A stretch of DNA of 28,089 nucleotides from Cylindrodendrum hubeiense (GCA_014621425.1 JAANBB010000483.1:1-28089), one strand, 5' to 3'; shown: positions 1 to 9,573, counted from the first letter of the stretch. Numbers and translations are program-made. The notes: generated by a model not told the origin, from the sequence alone.

Positions 1-837
1 ATAAACTTATATAGAGATATATAATTATCTATATTATCCTCTATTAATCTAGGAATACTATCTTATAATTAATAATTAAAATCTCTAAAAGTTTAAGAAA
101 AACTTATATATAATAAAGAATTTTAATTTTAATATAATAAAGATAATAGGTAGATATAGCTATTATAAACTTATAAATAATAGAATAAAGATAGAAATCC
201 TCTAATTTATAAATAATTATCTTATTTTAAGTTTATTTATTTTATATTAGAATTAAATAAGTATAATCTATATATTAGATACTAAATATTAATATAATTT
301 AAGAATATAGGGATAAGTAAATATTATTCTAAAATATAATAATATTATTCTCTTTATTAAAAGATAGTTTATAGGGAGATAATAAGAGAAGATAATCTAT
401 ATTTCTAGAGAGATCTAATATTATATCTTAATAAGTTAAGGATCTTAGAATATTAAGAGTAAGTTAACAGGGAATTATAGGGAGAATTATTATAAATAAT
501 AAATATATAAAAAATATAAGAATAAATATATTTAGAAATAAAAGGGAATTAAGGAATAGAAGGTTATAGGATAAGACTAAATAATAAATATATTAAAGGA
601 AAAAAAATAATAATAAAAATAAGAAATATTAAGATTAATATACCTATAATACCTTTATAATTCACTATTAATCTTAATTATAATTACTCTAGCTATAAAT
701 CAATTATTATTATCCTAAAATAAGAATAATAGGATATTATAATACTGGCTACTGTAAATAATAATCAGAAAAATTAGGGCCATCCAGGTTATAGGGCTAG
801 CACAGGGCTATTTACTCCACCACCACATTATAACCTA

Positions 838-927
838 GAAACACATTGCAATTCCGATTTGGCCACGGGTATATCATACCCCATAGAAGACTCACAATTC
901 ATTGCCCTCGAGGACGACGGGCCTTAA
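838..927 (+). pseudogene. Gypsy-type pol polyprotein, C-terminal fragment
   Basis: A short frame reads through ISYPIEDSQFIALEDDGP and a stop at 925-927. It is followed at once by a purine run and the LTR, the usual order at the 3' end of fungal Ty3/gypsy elements, whose pol often ends in a similar acidic DDGP tail. Only about 30 codons are legible; upstream the frame dissolves into RIP-mutated DNA. The assignment rests on this tail plus the purine tract and LTR, not on a catalytic domain. Confidence 0.55.
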
Positions 928-935
928 AGGGGGGA
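926..935 (+). other. Polypurine tract of the retrotransposon
   Basis: AAAGGGGGGA lies directly between the pol stop codon and the TGTAATAG that opens the LTR. This is the position and composition of the plus-strand primer of LTR retrotransposons. Confidence 0.6.
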
Positions 936-938
936 TAA

Positions 939-1158
939 TGTAATAGAGGTTCTAAGGATGAGGCCGAGAAGGCTTAGTAAGGAACCTTAGTCAGAATGGT
1001 TTCGACTTAGTATCTTAAAAGGCACACCCCACTTCTTGAAGAGATGCGGGGTAAGCTTCAGTCTTATTATACTCTTGAATATACCTTTGCTCTGCCTGAC
1101 TATCCTACGATTACTAGATGTTTCCCTAGTGATTGCCTTACTACTATTATAATAATCT
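939..1158 (+). repeat. LTR copy 1, lightly mutated
   Basis: It begins with TGTAATAG just after the polypurine tract and repeats at 1159 onward. This copy keeps near-normal GC content in its first 180 bases. The end is placed where the second copy's degraded start (TATAATAG) begins and is approximate. Confidence 0.55.
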
Positions 1159-1352
1159 TATAATAGTTTAGTAAGGAATCTTAATTAGAATAGTTTTGAC
1201 TTAATATCTTAAAGGTATATCCCACTTCCTGAAGAGATACGGGATAAGCTTCAGTCTTATTATAATCTTGAATATATCTTTATTCTACCTGATTATCCTA
1301 TAATTACTAGATATTTCCTTAGTAATTGCCTTACTATTATTATAATAATAAT
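1159..1352 (+). repeat. LTR copy 2, strongly RIP-mutated and internally deleted
   Basis: Bases 1167-1349 align with 973-1155 of copy 1. I count 23 C-to-T or G-to-A changes going from copy 1 to copy 2, one T-to-C, one C-to-A and one single-base gap. About 26 bases near the start of copy 1 (after TGTAATAG) are missing here. The tandem LTR-LTR arrangement suggests a nested or recombined insertion. Confidence 0.55.
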
Positions 1353-1670
1353 ATTATAAATATTTATTTTAAATTCTATTTAAAAATATTATAATTTACT
1401 AATATTTATAATATAGTTTATAATATTTAATCTTAAAATAAAATTTAAATATTATAATTAATTCTTTAATTTTTATTAATCTTATAGAATATTAAATTAA
1501 ATTATTATTTCTTTATAGAATCTTAGATAAAAATTACTTATAAATCTTTAAGGATAATATATAATCCTTATCTAACTATAAGAGATTATTATATAATTTA
1601 ATAATATTTTAAAGAGCTTTAAAAATCAAGATCAGCACTCTATTCTTTATCTTAATACATCCCTTATACA

Positions 1671-2720
1671 AATAAGAAGTTAATAACAAAAATAGTAGAG
1701 TTAGATAAGGCTTCCAGAGTATTAAGCTTCTAGTTCACTAATATAACAGCTTTGTCACGATAATGATTAGCTTTTAATGACACAGCTTTACTGGCGAAAA
1801 TAAATCCAACTTAATGTGGCTATGATGGTGAGAGAAAACCCACACACTAGATGAGGTAAATTAGCGCCAGGTTTGTATCAGGTAATGGGGATTGATAAGT
1901 CCTGTCTATAAACATCATCCCAATACAGTATGATTTAATGCGATCTAACAGTAGACTGAGCCGTGGAGGGATACATGGCTTTTACAATAAACGTGAAGGC
2001 TATATGGTGTGATCAGTGTTCTTCCAACCCTTCACCATATGGCGCATTTAAGGTTTCTCATGCAATTCAGGCTCCGAGATGTAGGCTCGACTAAAAACAG
2101 GAGAGGCAGTGATTGGCAGGCCAGGAGTTGATCAGCTGGGGCCAAGTAAACCATGCATGCGCTGGCTGTCTAGTAGCAACTTCATATTTTTGGTCGGAAG
2201 AAATTTGCAGGAAGGTGGACTTCCTAGAGTTTGCGGCTGGTCTCGGTCCATCTTTAAACGGCGTTGATGCGTCTTGCTAATATCTTTGCCCTTCATTGCG
2301 TGGCTAAGCGCAACCATTCTCGTTGACTTATTTGCCTTGATTGCGACAACAAATTGAAAACTATTGACTATTTTCCAAACTGGTTACCGGTATTCACATT
2401 TCGTTGTAGTCCCTGCAAATTTTGAAGCACGCCAAAGCCAAGTTGGTGGAATGGATTTTTAGGTTGCGTTAAGTCTGGAGTTTCCATGGGCGTCGTGGCA
2501 GGAATTTAAATTGGCGTACTGTGCCGCGAATGGCTGCTTGCGAGAACAAAATTGAAATCGGTTGTGTGCTTGTTGTGCCTATGTAACCCAAACTGCTCAA
2601 GCACGTACCACACACATACAACGAAGTTTGATGTGTCGGAGTTTTGATGGTCAAACGTGAACGGCGAAGATTGTGCCAACGCGGAAGTTGAGATAAACAG
2701 TATTCTGGGCATCGTACAGT
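1671..2720. other. Intergenic, no gene recognised
   Basis: Base composition becomes normal here. Open frames of 60-90 codons exist on the minus strand (2132-2317 and 2469-2732), but they have no recognisable family, no splice-extended partner and no codon-use signal, and the second runs into the 5S rRNA gene. I see nothing else I can support. Confidence 0.5.
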
Positions 2721-2839
2721 ACATACGACCATAGCTCTTAGAAAATACGGGATCCCGTCCGCTCTCCCCTAGTCAAGCTGAGAAGCGGTGGATTAGTACT
2801 CGGGTCGGTGACGACCGGGGAATCCCCACTGTTGTATGT
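2721..2839 (+). rRNA. 5S ribosomal RNA gene
   Basis: The 119-base segment opens with ACATACGACCATAG and closes with CTGTTGTATGT, the typical ends of ascomycete 5S rRNA. The ends pair as helix I (ACATACGAC with GTTGTATGT, one G-U pair). Internally GATCCCGTCCGCTC, AGTCAAGCTGAG (A-box side of the internal promoter) and GGTCGGTGACGACC (C-box side) sit in the expected order. GGTCG-GTGA-CGACC (2803-2816) forms a perfect stem-loop, and GTGGATT pairs with AATCCCCAC. A run of seven T follows at 2841. Filamentous fungi have dispersed single 5S genes transcribed by RNA polymerase III, so an isolated copy is normal. The arm around CATAGCTCTTAGAAAATACG differs from the commonest fungal type as I remember it, so this may be a minor sequence class or a pseudogene, although the helices look intact. 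Confidence 0.9.
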
Positions 2840-2840
2840 G

Positions 2841-2847
2841 TTTTTTT
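2841..2847 (+). terminator. RNA polymerase III terminator
   Basis: Seven consecutive T residues start one base after the 5S rRNA 3' end, the standard Pol III stop signal. Confidence 0.8.
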
Positions 2848-3111
2848 CCTTCATTTTTGGGACCTTCTTTTTCTTTCTCATTTTTTGCCCGTGTCTTTCT
2901 TGCGCAAGTTTCCCTGGAGGGTCATTTAAATACCTGATTACTCAAAGCGGCCGTTGTCGGGTAATTACTTTTTTGGAGTTTTGAGAACCAACTCTCTTAT
3001 CATCATCTATCTAGACTACTCACTTCTAGCTAATGTAATTCTTGAATCCCTGTTAGGGTCTCGTATTTTGATTAACAGGCTAGCTACCTACTGGGCAGCT
3101 TTTGTACACCC

Positions 3112-4838
3112 TCAAAGTGTGTATAGAGTGACCGTATGTCCGGTTCTTTCGCCTTCTTCCAGTAGCCTTTTGTTAGCTTTGTTTAGAATAGCTTTCATAC
3201 TAATGGCGCAAAGAATGCTCAATACAGAGAAGCCCATCATCAAAAGCATTGCCATAGTATAACGGGGCCCATCTGACAATGGAAAGAAATAAGGACTCCA
3301 AATATTACCGAGTTGCGCCAGAAGGTTTATTATAGCTGTCGCGCATGCTCGCTTTTCTGGAGTATCATTTAAGACCGAGGCTGCCCATGAATAGACCATG
3401 GAGTTAGCAGCGAAACAGCCTGAGCAAAAGAGAAACGAAGCAAAGTACCGGGCAGGGACATTGAGAGTCGCAACAGATATCGCGAAACCAACAACTGACA
3501 CTGCCATAGGCACTGCAATGTGCCAACCACGCTCTTTGTTTCTATCGCTTGAGTATGCTACTAGGAAAGAAACAACAGCCCCGACGAGGTATGGGGGTGC
3601 TGTGAGGGCAAGAGTGATGGTTGTTGAGCCGAAGTTGAATCCTTGCATAATGCTATGGACTTTGTCAGTATTTGCGCTTGCGTAGCATAAAGAAACAACA
3701 TACGTTGGAAAGAAATTGTTAAACCCATAAGCTGTGTGATTTGAGCACAGCAGGAGAACCTGAATCAAGTCAATGGCTATGTCTTCCTGATCGATAAAAA
3801 AGCAAAAACCTACAAAGATCCAGGTTCGAAAATCTTTAACGGCCATTCCAAGTCCGCTCCAGACTGATCGGTTCCCGTCGGGAACCGACACACGATCAAG
3901 AAGAATTCGCCGTGCCGCGACGTCACGCTCTTCTTGAGTCAGCAGCCAAGTTATACTGCCAGTGCTGGAGTCTGTATAGTCAGGCAACAAAATGGAAGCC
4001 ACAAGCGCTGCTGTGAAACTGCCTGCTCCCTCAATTATGAATAGCCACTGCCATCCAGCTAGGCCACGTGCGTTGTCGAGGCCGGCGAAGACTCCGGCTG
4101 CTATAAGACCTGAGATTGCTGTGGCAAGGACAAGACCTGAATACAGAACCGCTGTTCTAAGGGCTAACTCTCTTCGAGTGTACCAGCAGGATAAGAGATA
4201 GAACGCCTATAATTCCGTCAGCTAGTAGTCATTGCTGTTAATTGAAGTGATTCCACTTGCGCCTGGAAAAAAGGGAGCCTCGACAATGCCAAGGACGAAA
4301 CGGACAGCGATCAATCCATGGTAATTAGAAGCGCCGGCTGTTGCTGCAGAGATGCATGACCACACTGCTACGCAGGATGGGAGATACAAACTCGGCCGGA
4401 CTCTTGTGAGAATCATATTTGATGGCAGCTGAGCAAGCATGTATCTGCATGCCGTTAACAACAGATATAGACAGTAGAAGCAGCATTGAATCCTACCCAA
4501 CATTGAGAATTGACACGGCAACATTAAAATCGTTGCCAACGAGACCCAAGTCAGCCTCAAAGTCGTTTAACCGAGCTTGACTGCCCGTTATATATCAGCG
4601 CTATCTAACGTAAGATGTTGGTAACCGAGGCTTACGCGATGTTGTTTCGGTCAAGGTAGTTGAAGAGATACAATATCCAAACCGTCGGTAAAAGGGTCAT
4701 GTCCAACTTGTGAACCAGACGCTTTTCTGTGGCTAGCCACTGTGAGTCTTCTCGGGGGTCATCTTGGCCAACTGCTTCAAGCTTGTCTGATCCCTCTACG
4801 TGATGAGAGGCAGGATCCTGTGATTTCTCTGTAAACAT
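3112..4838 (-). CDS. MFS transporter, anion:cation symporter (Dal5/TNA1-like) family
   Basis: A 12-helix plasma-membrane permease likely importing a small organic anion by proton symport; related fungal proteins carry allantoate, nicotinate, pantothenate and similar acids. Exons on the minus strand are 4838-4636, 4580-4497, 4444-4261, 4206-3814, 3759-3704 and 3652-3112, giving 486 residues. Family landmarks are YLFNYLDRNNIA (helix 1, residues 57-68), then QARLNDFEADLGLVGNDFN, MLAQLPSN, APFFPGAFYLLSCWYTRREL and YGFNNFFPT. Intron 3 (4260-4207) begins GCAAGT and ends TATAG: it is a GC-AG intron, needed to join PFFPG to AFYLLSCWY in frame. Introns 4 and 5 (54 and 51 bp) contain no stop and keep frame, so a naive open frame runs through them. 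The gene is divergent from the lyase gene across 512 bp that carry CCGATCGG sites. The substrate cannot be assigned. Confidence 0.88.
4207..4260 (-). other. GC-AG intron in the MFS transporter gene
   Basis: The donor is GCAAGT, the consensus of the rare GC-AG intron class. The acceptor is ATTATAG and a GCTGAC branch-point-like site lies about 15 bases upstream of it. Using GT in the neighbouring GTGGAA instead puts the next exon out of frame, while the GC donor restores the conserved PFFPGA-LLSCWY junction. Confidence 0.8.
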
Positions 4839-5047
4839 GCTTTCGGAATGTGGTAAAATAACTCGCTAAATATTTGTGGAGAGGAGGCAAAGGACCTGGT
4901 GGAATCTACAATAAGACATACTGACAGCATTGTGGTGGGTCGAAGCGTATTGTATAGTGATGGCCGCATTCAGTAGTGATGAATGATAGGTGACTGATGC
5001 AATATGCGGTCGTCCCAGGAACCCCGCACATTGTGGATTAAACGGTT

Positions 5048-5073
5048 ACTGGTTCAATGTGAATTGTTCCAGT
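5048..5073. repeat. Imperfect inverted repeat in the divergent promoter
   Basis: ACTGG-TT-CAAT, a four-base centre, then ATTG-TT-CCAGT. The arms match at 9 of 11 positions; only the TT pairs fail to match. It may be a dimeric regulator site. Confidence 0.4.
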
Positions 5074-5125
5074 GGTAACTGTGATTCGCAATTTGATTAG
5101 TGTCGCGCTCCGATCGCTGTTAATG

Positions 5126-5133
5126 CCGATCGG
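5126..5133. promoter_or_regulatory. CCGATCGG palindrome, copy 1
   Basis: Two inverted CGG-type half-sites separated by AT, in the context AATGCCGATCGGAG. Zinc-cluster regulators bind paired CGG triplets. The ten bases GCCGATCGGA and their surroundings recur upstream of regulator 1 (7098). Confidence 0.5.
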
Positions 5134-5159
5134 AGAGACCTCCTGCCTACCTACCCCAC

Positions 5160-5169
5160 GCCGATCGGC
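5160..5169. promoter_or_regulatory. CCGATCGG palindrome, copy 2
   Basis: Here the palindrome extends to ten bases, GCCGATCGGC, 35 bases beyond copy 1 and about 180 bases before the lyase start codon. Confidence 0.5.
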
Positions 5170-5350
5170 AAAACATCCCCACAAGTCGGTATGGTCCTCT
5201 TCCGATATGGCAAAGATACCAGTGGAGGAAATAACACAAATATGAACGATAAGAAGGACAGTGTAGTTTGGAAATGAACAGAGATAAACCGTCATAGAAC
5301 TTTCACTTTCAGCAAAGACTCTTCAACACCAACACCACACCGCATACAAC

Positions 5351-6356
5351 ATGGTACAAAGCGACAGCACCAACGGCCACTCGGCACGAAGCTCCACCCA
5401 CGCGGCTACCAAACTGCGACGAACGCTTACCGAAAGTGACAACATTATTGTTGCCCCTGGTGTTTATGACGGCTTCAGCGCTAGGATTGCACAGGAGGTT
5501 GGGTTTGACTGCATTTACATGGTATGTGACGGCGTAGAACGTTGATATTTAACGTGATGATGACGGTTCACTAACAACCTCCGTCTCATAGACGGGTGCC
5601 GGTACATGTGCCTCTAGGCTTGGCCAGCCTGACCTCGGGTTCGCGTCTCTAAACGACATGCGTCAACACGCCGAGATGATCGCCAACCTTGACCCCACCA
5701 TTCCTCTCATTGCGGATGCAGACACGGGCTATGGTGGCCCCAACATGGTCGCCCGAACAGTTGCGCAATACCATCGCAGTGGTGTCGCTGGGCTGCACAT
5801 TGAAGACCAGATTCTGACAAAGCGATGTGGGCATCTCGGTGGTAAGGCTGTTGTCGACGTAGAGACGTTTACGCAGCGCATTGGGGCAGCGGTCCAGGCC
5901 CGCAATCGTCTTGGTTCCGACCTAGTTATTATCGCACGGACCGATGCGTTGCAAACTCATGGATTGGAGGAGGCCATCCATCGCATCGACGCCGCGGTTG
6001 CGGCTGGTGCAGATGTAGCCTTCGTTGAAGGCATTACAACGGCCGAAGAGGCCAGGGATGTTTGTCAGCGGCTCGCTCCAGCGCCTGTCCTGGTTAACAT
6101 GGTTGAACACGGAGCCACACCTTCCTGGACTCCGGCTGAGGCGAAGGATCTCGGGTTTAAGATCATCATCTTCCCATTTGCGTCTATCGCACCCGCGTAC
6201 GGTGCTATCCGAGACGTGTTTGTGAGGATCAAGAAGTCGGGAAATACAGGCCTAGACAAAGAGTTTACGCCGAAAAAGCTGTTCACGATTGTCGGGCTAG
6301 AGGAGGCAATTGAGGTCGATGCACAGGCTGGAGGTAGCTTGTATTCGAAGGTTTAG
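5351..6356 (+). CDS. Isocitrate lyase/PEP mutase superfamily lyase
   Basis: A 311-residue soluble (beta/alpha)8-barrel enzyme of the group that contains 2-methylisocitrate lyase, 2,3-dimethylmalate lyase and oxaloacetate hydrolase, which break C-C bonds of 2-hydroxy or 2-oxo diacids. Exons are 5351-5521 and 5592-6356, with one 70-bp phase-0 intron (GTATGT to CATAG). Landmarks are APGVYDGFSARIA (residues 35-47), the metal site IADADTGYGG (97-106), HIED (126-129), the catalytic loop TKRCGH (133-138) with Cys136, ARTDA (172-176), VEG (202-204) and NMVEHGATP (226-234). The KRCGH loop marks a lyase; the EDK(X)5NS motif of true PEP mutase is absent. No mitochondrial or peroxisomal signal is obvious (C-terminus is YSKV). 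The divergent neighbour is a likely organic-anion importer, suggesting use of an imported acid. Whether it is an oxalate-forming oxaloacetase cannot be told by eye. Confidence 0.9.
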
Positions 6357-6411
6357 CGGGGTTATGACGGTAGGTTACTCTAATACGCTTCGAGGTGTCG
6401 CCTATTTAATC

Positions 6412-6434
6412 ATCTATCTGATTAACTGATAGAT
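6412..6434. repeat. Short stem-loop after the lyase gene
   Basis: ATCTATC and GATAGAT arms around a nine-base loop, about 55 bases past the lyase stop. It may be a 3' UTR structure. Confidence 0.4.
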
Positions 6435-6464
6435 AGAGCTCAATACAATCTCGTTGTAACCTCC

Positions 6465-6530
6465 CCTTATCCATATCTACACACTCTCGCTGAACGACTA
6501 TTATATGAGAGTGAGTAGATACGGATAGAG
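6465..6530. repeat. 24-bp-arm inverted repeat, hairpin-forming
   Basis: The left arm 6465-6488 and right arm 6507-6530 are reverse complements with only three or four mismatches (core TATCTAC...CACTCTC against GAGAGTG...GTAGATA). The loop has 18 bases. It could be a remnant of a small inverted-repeat element or a structured 3' end of the lyase transcript. I see no clear target-site duplication. Confidence 0.5.
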
Positions 6531-7097
6531 TATGATTCAGTACAGATTTTCTTCTTTTTCATATTTATTATAGATCATCCTGAACTGCGATGGCATTGTA
6601 ACTGGATTGCAATCTTGAGGTATCCTCCGCGAACCCCAATTCGGATTCTTCAAAGTTTCATTGGCTTCTGGCAAAGTACCAACAATCTGATAGAGCTATG
6701 CGATATTTATGCAATCTCTTCGCCTTGTATCATTCTGCATCCTTGGAAAATAGGACGGACTCGTACTTGATGCTATTTTATGTCCAGCGAGGATGGTTCA
6801 TTTCCTACCTGATGAAATCTCATAGCCCCGTGCAGTGTTCTAAAACACCACTAGGAATGGAACACCTCTACTTAGTTTAAACGAACTTTATAATATATTT
6901 GGTGTTAATACGTCAAAATAAGTGGAGATTTCATATATTAGCTGCCCACAACTTGCCAGTGGACAGAAAATTGAACATGGTGGAATCAGCTATCATCATA
7001 CAACTTGTCATATGGGTGTCTCTATCGCTTTGATATACAAAAAACCTTGGGTAGTGACATCTGCTACATGTTGTAGCTACCCCCCACACTATCAACG

Positions 7098-7105
7098 CCG
7101 ATCGG
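7098..7105. promoter_or_regulatory. CCGATCGG palindrome, copy 3
   Basis: It lies 219 bases upstream of the regulator 1 start codon, in the context AACGCCGATCGGAG, almost the same as copy 1 in the transporter-lyase promoter. This suggests that regulator 1 controls its own gene and its neighbours. Confidence 0.5.
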
Positions 7106-7323
7106 AGTGCGGGGTTGTAAGATGTAGGGCAGTTGGAAGACTCCGCATGTTGCTTACTAGAGCATCTGACACTCCTCAGCATCTGGGCGATTCTCACTTC
7201 AGCGAGGACATCATTTTAGAATCCCAACAGCGTGTGAGTAACTGAGTTAATTGCAGCACCTAGCATCAGAGTTTGATACGTGCGAGTAAGAAGGAAACAT
7301 CCGAATTCTCCTATCCGGCTACG

Positions 7324-9573
7324 ATGGTTAGAGACCAGTCTGGACCAGACACGCCAATGCTTGTACAGACCGCGAAGATAAGCCCGATCGGCGCTGAAGA
7401 GGCAGACAAGGCCGGCCGACGCAAAGCATGCAACCAATGCAAACAGCAGAAGGTACCCCTTATGAGTCCGATTGCGCCGATAGTGGGGCCCGTTCGTTAA
7501 TAATGCCCATTAGTTACGATGCAGCCTGCTTGTCTCTACTGGCGGACCTGCCGCCGATGTGTGCTCCCGCTGCCTACGATTCGGACTTGAGTGCAAAGTC
7601 GAGTTGGGATTTCGGCGGACGCGGAAGCGGAGGTAAGAATCTTATTGATCACATGTATTCCCTCTTGACTGTGTATGTAGGCGGTCGTTTGAATTAGAAA
7701 CCGAGATCCGAGCATTGCGACAACAACTTGACAGCCATCAACACAATGCCGCAAACTTACCAACATTACCAGATTGGATGGAGTTGTCGACTGGGACCAT
7801 AGATCTTGTGTCTACATCTCCTAATAATACCGACATACCGCATACTCTGGTGAACAATAGAAGTATCGCAGCAAGAGTGCCCAGACAGGATTCGCCTACG
7901 GCAGCCAAGGAATCGACTTCCAATTTGACAGAACACTCACTGACTCTCGGTTTGACGACAAAGCCGACAGTAGATGAGACTATAACAACTCGCCACTCCT
8001 CCATCCCTCTACCTCGCCCAAGAACACTGGGAAATACCACGCTCTCTGTTGAAGAAATTGATGAATTATTCATAATGTGAGTGATGGATTTGTCGTATCC
8101 GATTGCATCACTAATATTTTAACAGCTACGTCATGCACTACCATCCATTTCTCCCGTTGATTGATCCGTCAAAGTCCCCCAACGAACACTACGAGTCGTC
8201 CGAACTTCTGTTTTGGTCAATCATATCAGTAGCCTCACGCCGGCTGCGCACTCAACCGACCCTCCTACCTAAACTCTCTAGAACAGTAACTGATCTGCTA
8301 TGGAAGACACTGAGATCCATTCCATACTCCCTTGCTGCCGTTCAGGCACTTGCCATCCTATGCGCTTGGCCATTCCCGACATGCAGCAGCACCACAGACT
8401 CAACATTCATGCTGGCAGGATTAATGCTGCAGATCGGCACGCAGATGGGTCTTCATCGCGTCCTCGACGTTCAAGACTTCTTCAAAGTGCCTCTGCGGCT
8501 CAGTGCTTACGAGTATACTGAGTGGACAAGGACGTGGGAGGCGTGCAATATTGTGGCTCAGAGGTGAGACCTGCTAGTTGCATTAATCATTTATTCCGGA
8601 GTCTTGCTAAATATCGTTTAAACAGTGTGAGTGTTGGCTGTGGTTTACCTATTATGATGCAGATGCATCATTGGGATTTCCCTTCATCCCACGAGTCAGC
8701 CTCATCAAACCCCCTTGACACTTCTCTGCACCTGCACCTTCGCATCGAGCAGTTTCGGCACCGGGTATCTGATGTCTTAGCTTCGAGAGGGCGAAGCTCG
8801 CTTGATTACGCCCCATCGCAAGAAAGACTTTCTCTATATCGGCTACTCAACCTGTCATTACTAGAAATCGAGCGGGACGTCACCAACCCAAACTGTAGCC
8901 TCCTTCTACCCCTCCCATTTGTAATCTAGATTTGATGGCTAATGAAACGGCAGCTATTACTGCCTGGTATTTGACGGCCGCGCGACTCCACCTTCACGCT
9001 TTCTACTTCTCCGACACCCCAAAATCTGAGGGATATGAGGAGCGTATTCTCACTTTGTACGGAACAGCCTGCTCTCTCATTGGTTTGAGCCAGGAGCTCC
9101 ATAACCAAGACATTGGTTTCTTTGACTATTGTCCATTCTTTTGCTATCAAGTCTTTGTTTGCGCTGCCGTTGTTATCCTCAAGATCCTAATGAATGGATT
9201 CTTTCGCCCACTTCTCGACGAAAATGTGGGCATGAAGCTGCTCGACATTGCAATTGCATCCCTGCGTAAGATGTCGATAGTAAACAACGACCTCCCTGCA
9301 CGACTCGGCGATGTAATTGGATTTTTTTGTACCCAGCCGGACTCGACAACCATTGGTGGTGCTACAGAAGACGACCTTCGGTTAAGGCAGGTGAAGAATA
9401 GATTGAGCATGAGCGTTGTGTACGATTCTTTGTGGACATGGCGTAAGCATTTTCGTATCGAAAATGGCACCAATCAGGATAATAATATGAATCAGGACAC
9501 AGAAGATGAGTATGATATTGATTTAGAAACAGATCATGCGCTAACTAATCTAGTGAATACATTTCTCGTTTGA
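7324..9573 (+). CDS. Zn2Cys6 transcription factor (regulator 1)
   Basis: A nuclear zinc-cluster regulator of 656 residues. Exons are 7324-7452, 7514-7632, 7681-8076, 8126-8563, 8626-8894 and 8954-9573. The binuclear cluster is split by intron 1: CNQC (36-39), KLRC (C46), CSRC (60-63), C70. The 13-residue loop between the third and fourth cysteines is slightly long. A basic stretch (FRRTRKRRR) and a heptad-like helix (FELETEIRALRQQL), probably the dimerisation coil, follow. The middle region reads YVMHYHPFLPLIDP (about 216-229), LLFWSIISVASRR and MLQIGTQMGLHR, typical of the War1/Leu3-like fungal regulator fold. Intron 5 (8895-8953, donor GTAGCC, branch GCTAAT) is the least certain junction, but it joins VTNPN to SITAWYLTAARLHLHAFYF in frame as expected. 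CCGATCGG sites in its promoter and in the upstream transporter-lyase promoter make it their likely regulator. No ATG lies in frame closely upstream. Confidence 0.88.
7384..7391. promoter_or_regulatory. CCGATCGG palindrome, copy 4 (inside regulator 1 exon 1)
   Basis: The same octamer falls in codons for Ser-Pro-Ile-Gly, 60 bases after the regulator 1 start. It may be a downstream site or chance coding sequence; it matters mainly because the octamer was found nowhere else in the window. Confidence 0.3.

Larger units (their letters stand above)
1..1670. mobile_element. RIP-decayed LTR retrotransposon remains
   Basis: This block is extremely AT-rich apart from an island at about 740-1140, and no long open frame survives. 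Inside it are the 3' end of a gypsy-type pol frame (about 838-927), a polypurine tract (926-935) and two tandem LTR-like copies (939-1158 and 1159-about 1352). Differences between the two copies are almost all C-to-T or G-to-A, the mark of repeat-induced point mutation in ascomycetes. The stretches 1-740 and 1353-1670 are probably more strongly mutated parts of the same or nested elements, but I cannot identify domains in them. The right edge is set where base composition returns to normal and is approximate. The element is not expected to be active. Confidence 0.75.
4839..5350. promoter_or_regulatory. Divergent promoter of the MFS transporter and lyase genes
   Basis: These 512 bases separate two head-to-head start codons, so both genes probably share control elements. 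They hold two perfect CCGATCGG palindromes (5126-5133 and 5161-5168), a seven-base partial copy (CCGATCG at 5110-5116) and an imperfect 26-base inverted repeat at 5048-5073. The leader just before the lyase start is CA-rich and free of upstream ATG, as usual in this group. Confidence 0.6.
6357..7323. other. Intergenic: lyase 3' region and regulator 1 promoter
   Basis: The first part holds two stem-loops (6412-6434 and 6465-6530) just after the lyase stop codon. The remainder, up to the regulator 1 start, carries one CCGATCGG site at 7098-7105. Short open frames at 6698-6880 and 6922-7245 resemble no family I know and are not called as genes. Confidence 0.5.

Noticed and set aside
2469..2732. 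87-codon minus-strand open frame
   Set aside because: It overlaps the 5S rRNA gene, has no family resemblance and no intron-extended partner.
8895..8929. A 35-bp intron in regulator 1 ending at CTAG
   Set aside because: It keeps frame but is shorter than any other intron here; the 59-bp alternative ending at GGCAG has a branch site and gives a better family match.
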